Notes under the pieces: model-generated | The model's input: the letters and a program-made list of their open reading frames with translations, nothing else | What the model was told of the DNA's origin: nothing | Database searches by the model: none | Translations under genes and position numbers: made by a program | Assembly: GCA_031285645.1 (NCBI GenBank) | Contig: JAITVU010000405.1 | Location: 1-14,496, forward strand | Source of the DNA: Oscillospiraceae bacterium | GTDB taxonomy: Bacteria > Bacillota > Clostridia > Oscillospirales > Ruminococcaceae | Reading direction: 5' to 3' | DNA: 14,496 nucleotides | In this document: piece after piece, positions 13,752-14,496 of the stretch | Layout: the number at the start of each line of letters is the position of its first letter | Numbering within the stretch: the first letter of the stretch is position 1

Positions 13752-13910
13752 TTATGCGGCTGTTACGGCGCGTTGGTAATGTGCAACTTCATCCGCCAAA
13801 CTTGCAGGAACCGGAACCGGCGCTCAGGCAACGACGCCGTTTTTATGCCGGCCGGGGTCAATGCCGCCGCCGCTGTTTAATGCCTGTCTGTACCGGATAA
13901 TCCGCTTCAC
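13752..13910 (-). other. Possible small frame in the ilvE leader, interrupted by TGA
   Basis: Leftward from a GTG at 13910 a frame encodes 28 residues ending GRHKNGVVA before TGA (13824-13826). It then continues in the same frame with 23 protein-like residues, APVPVPASLADEVAHYQRAVTAA, to TAA (13752-13754). The GTG has no clear ribosome binding site and lies only about 7 bases after the predicted transcription start. It could be a leader peptide, a decayed small gene, a TGA-recoded peptide or chance in GC-rich sequence. It is not enriched in Leu, Ile or Val codons enough to propose classical attenuation. Confidence 0.2.
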
Positions 13911-13923
13911 TAAATTATTCTTA

Positions 13924-13953
13924 ATTCTATCATATATAGGGCCTATATTGCAA
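13924..13953 (-). promoter_or_regulatory. ilvE promoter with a palindrome in its spacer
   Basis: Read leftward, the -35 box is TTGCAA (13948-13953), the spacer is 18 bases and the -10 box is TAGAAT (13924-13929). The spacer contains a perfect palindrome, ATATAGG-G-CCTATAT on the plus strand (13934-13948), nearly filling it and touching the -35 box. A repressor bound there would block polymerase. The transcript would carry a leader of about 240 bases before ilvE. I see no T-box sequence in that leader. Confidence 0.6.
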
Positions 13954-13980
13954 GAGAAGCCTGCCATTCATGGCGGAGAA

Positions 13981-14018
13981 AAGGCCGAAAGCCATGTTAC
14001 CCACACGCTTTCGGCCTT
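13981..14018 (-). terminator. Intrinsic terminator downstream of gdhA
   Basis: A perfect 12-base stem (13981-13992/14007-14018, core GGCCGAAAGC) has a 14-base loop. On the minus strand it continues into TTTTCTCC, so it terminates leftward transcription, most likely the gdhA message after a roughly 270-base untranslated tail. It insulates the ilvE promoter that follows at 13953. Confidence 0.8.
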
Positions 14019-14098
14019 CGGTCTCTGATGTCCGGTTATGTTTTCCCGCAAAACGGGCGTTATTTCCCATGCAAAATGTATCGAGACATCCTGCATTC

Positions 14099-14260
14099 TT
14101 AGAACCTGTTTAATATCTTTTTGCACCCGTCTTTTTGGAAATTTCACCGTTATTCGGTTTGTCATTCTTGCCTTGCGTCAGCAAGGCTGCGTCCTTCGCA
14201 CGAAAGTCCGGCAAAATTGTGCTCGAATCCAAGAACACCCGGATACTAAACAAGCTCTTA
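14099..14260. mobile_element. MITE-like 162-base element with imperfect terminal inverted repeats
   Basis: The ends 14099-14117 (TTAGAACCTGTTTAATATC) and 14242-14260, read on the opposite strand, match at 15 of 19 positions. A perfect internal hairpin GCCTTGC/GCAAGGC lies at 14170-14187 with a GTCA loop. No target-site duplication is evident. On the minus strand a frame from a GTG at 14238 to TAA at 14110-14112 gives 42 protein-like residues starting VFLDSSTILPDF, without a ribosome binding site. Whether this is a non-autonomous transposon relic, another dispersed repeat or a short coding remnant is undecided. Confidence 0.4.
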
Positions 14261-14291
14261 TATCCGGCCGGGCCTGTGTTCTATTGCATTA

Positions 14292-14496
14292 TTAGTAAGA
14301 TATGCCTTGCCACAACATGGATGTCGCCACTTTGATAAAGCCCGCTATATTCGCGCCGGCGACTAAATTGCCCTTAACGCCGTATTGCTCCGCCGCGTCA
14401 TACATACTGTGGAATATATTAATCATGATTTCCTTAAGCTTGCCGTCCACTTCCTCAAACGTCCAGCTCATGCGCTGGGAGTTCTGGGACATCTCG
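14292..14496 (-). CDS. gdhA: NADP-type glutamate dehydrogenase, C-terminal end (partial)
   Basis: Only the last 68 codons or so lie in the window; the frame stays open to the edge, so the gene continues beyond 14496. The visible residues EMSQNSQRMSWTFEEVD, then IMINIFHSM and NLVAGANIAGFIKVATSMLWQG, are the highly conserved C-terminus of hexameric glutamate dehydrogenase. It makes glutamate from 2-oxoglutarate and ammonia (or the reverse). NADP preference is inferred from similarity to the GdhA type, not from the cofactor site, which is outside the window. The Met at 14492 is internal, not a start. Transcription runs into the terminator at 13981-14018. Confidence 0.93.
   Translation of the reverse strand, partial: EMSQNSQRMSWTFEEVDGKLKEIMINIFHSMYDAAEQYGVKGNLVAGANIAGFIKVATSMLWQGISY

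Noticed and set aside
13790..13826. SECIS element after the in-frame TGA of the leader frame
   Set aside because: Only a short CGCC/GGCG pairing is visible and the required apical loop features are not clear.
13679..13917. T-box riboswitch in the ilvE leader
   Set aside because: T-boxes often control branched-chain genes, but I find no AGGGTGGNACCGCG-like box and no terminator/antiterminator pair in the leader.
13968..14295. 65-codon minus and 85-codon plus frames downstream of gdhA
   Set aside because: The minus frame runs through the intrinsic terminator and the plus frame through the inverted-repeat element; neither has a ribosome binding site.
1..14496. CRISPR arrays, tRNA or rRNA genes, phage genes, transposases
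   Set aside because: No regularly spaced direct repeats, cloverleaf-like genes, conserved rRNA blocks or transposase motifs were seen on either strand.

Overview
The window looks like chromosomal DNA of a low-to-mid GC Firmicute, most likely an anaerobic member of Clostridia. Supporting signs are strong GGAGG-type ribosome binding sites, a CUT1 sugar ABC operon with no ATPase gene of its own, a YesM-type sensor kinase, and clostridial-style ilvE and gdhA genes. No database search was possible, so the taxonomic call is an inference.

Positions 1-8812 form a carbohydrate-use region. A lipoprotein sugar-binding protein (114-1493), two MalF/MalG-type permeases (1743-2675 and 2688-3536) and a class C beta-lactamase-like serine hydrolase (3544-4743) read rightward as one probable operon. 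A strongly folded 200-base spacer separates the binding protein from the permeases and could set different expression levels. A YesM-family histidine kinase (4722-6521, minus) converges on the hydrolase with a 22-base overlap. No response regulator is present. Divergent from the kinase is a leaderless two-lobe beta-helix protein resembling GH55 glucanases (6776-8812). A plausible picture is uptake of an oligosaccharide, intracellular hydrolysis by the GH55-like enzyme, and sensing by the kinase.

Positions 8813-11431 hold a strong bidirectional terminator and three leftward genes: a PNPOx-fold flavoprotein (8962-9363), a short-chain dehydrogenase (9440-10273) and an AbrB-family membrane protein (10343-11431). 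The flavoprotein has its own near-consensus promoter, which overlaps the stop codon of the dehydrogenase and carries a palindrome over its -10 box.

Positions 11432-12607 contain one unrecognised gene (11721-12347, minus). It encodes an N-terminal ribbon-helix-helix-like segment joined to a C-terminal domain that may be PUA-like. Both of its flanks are dense with stem-loops.

Positions 12608-14496 are amino-acid metabolism: ilvE (12608-13678, minus), with a 240-base leader and a promoter whose spacer is a perfect palindrome, and the 3' end of gdhA (14292 to the window edge, minus). Between them lie an intrinsic terminator and a 162-base element with imperfect 19-base terminal inverted repeats.

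No complete new defence or mobile system was found. The best candidates for unexplained biology are the folded spacers, the small repeat element, the interrupted small frame in the ilvE leader and the ribbon-helix-helix fusion gene.
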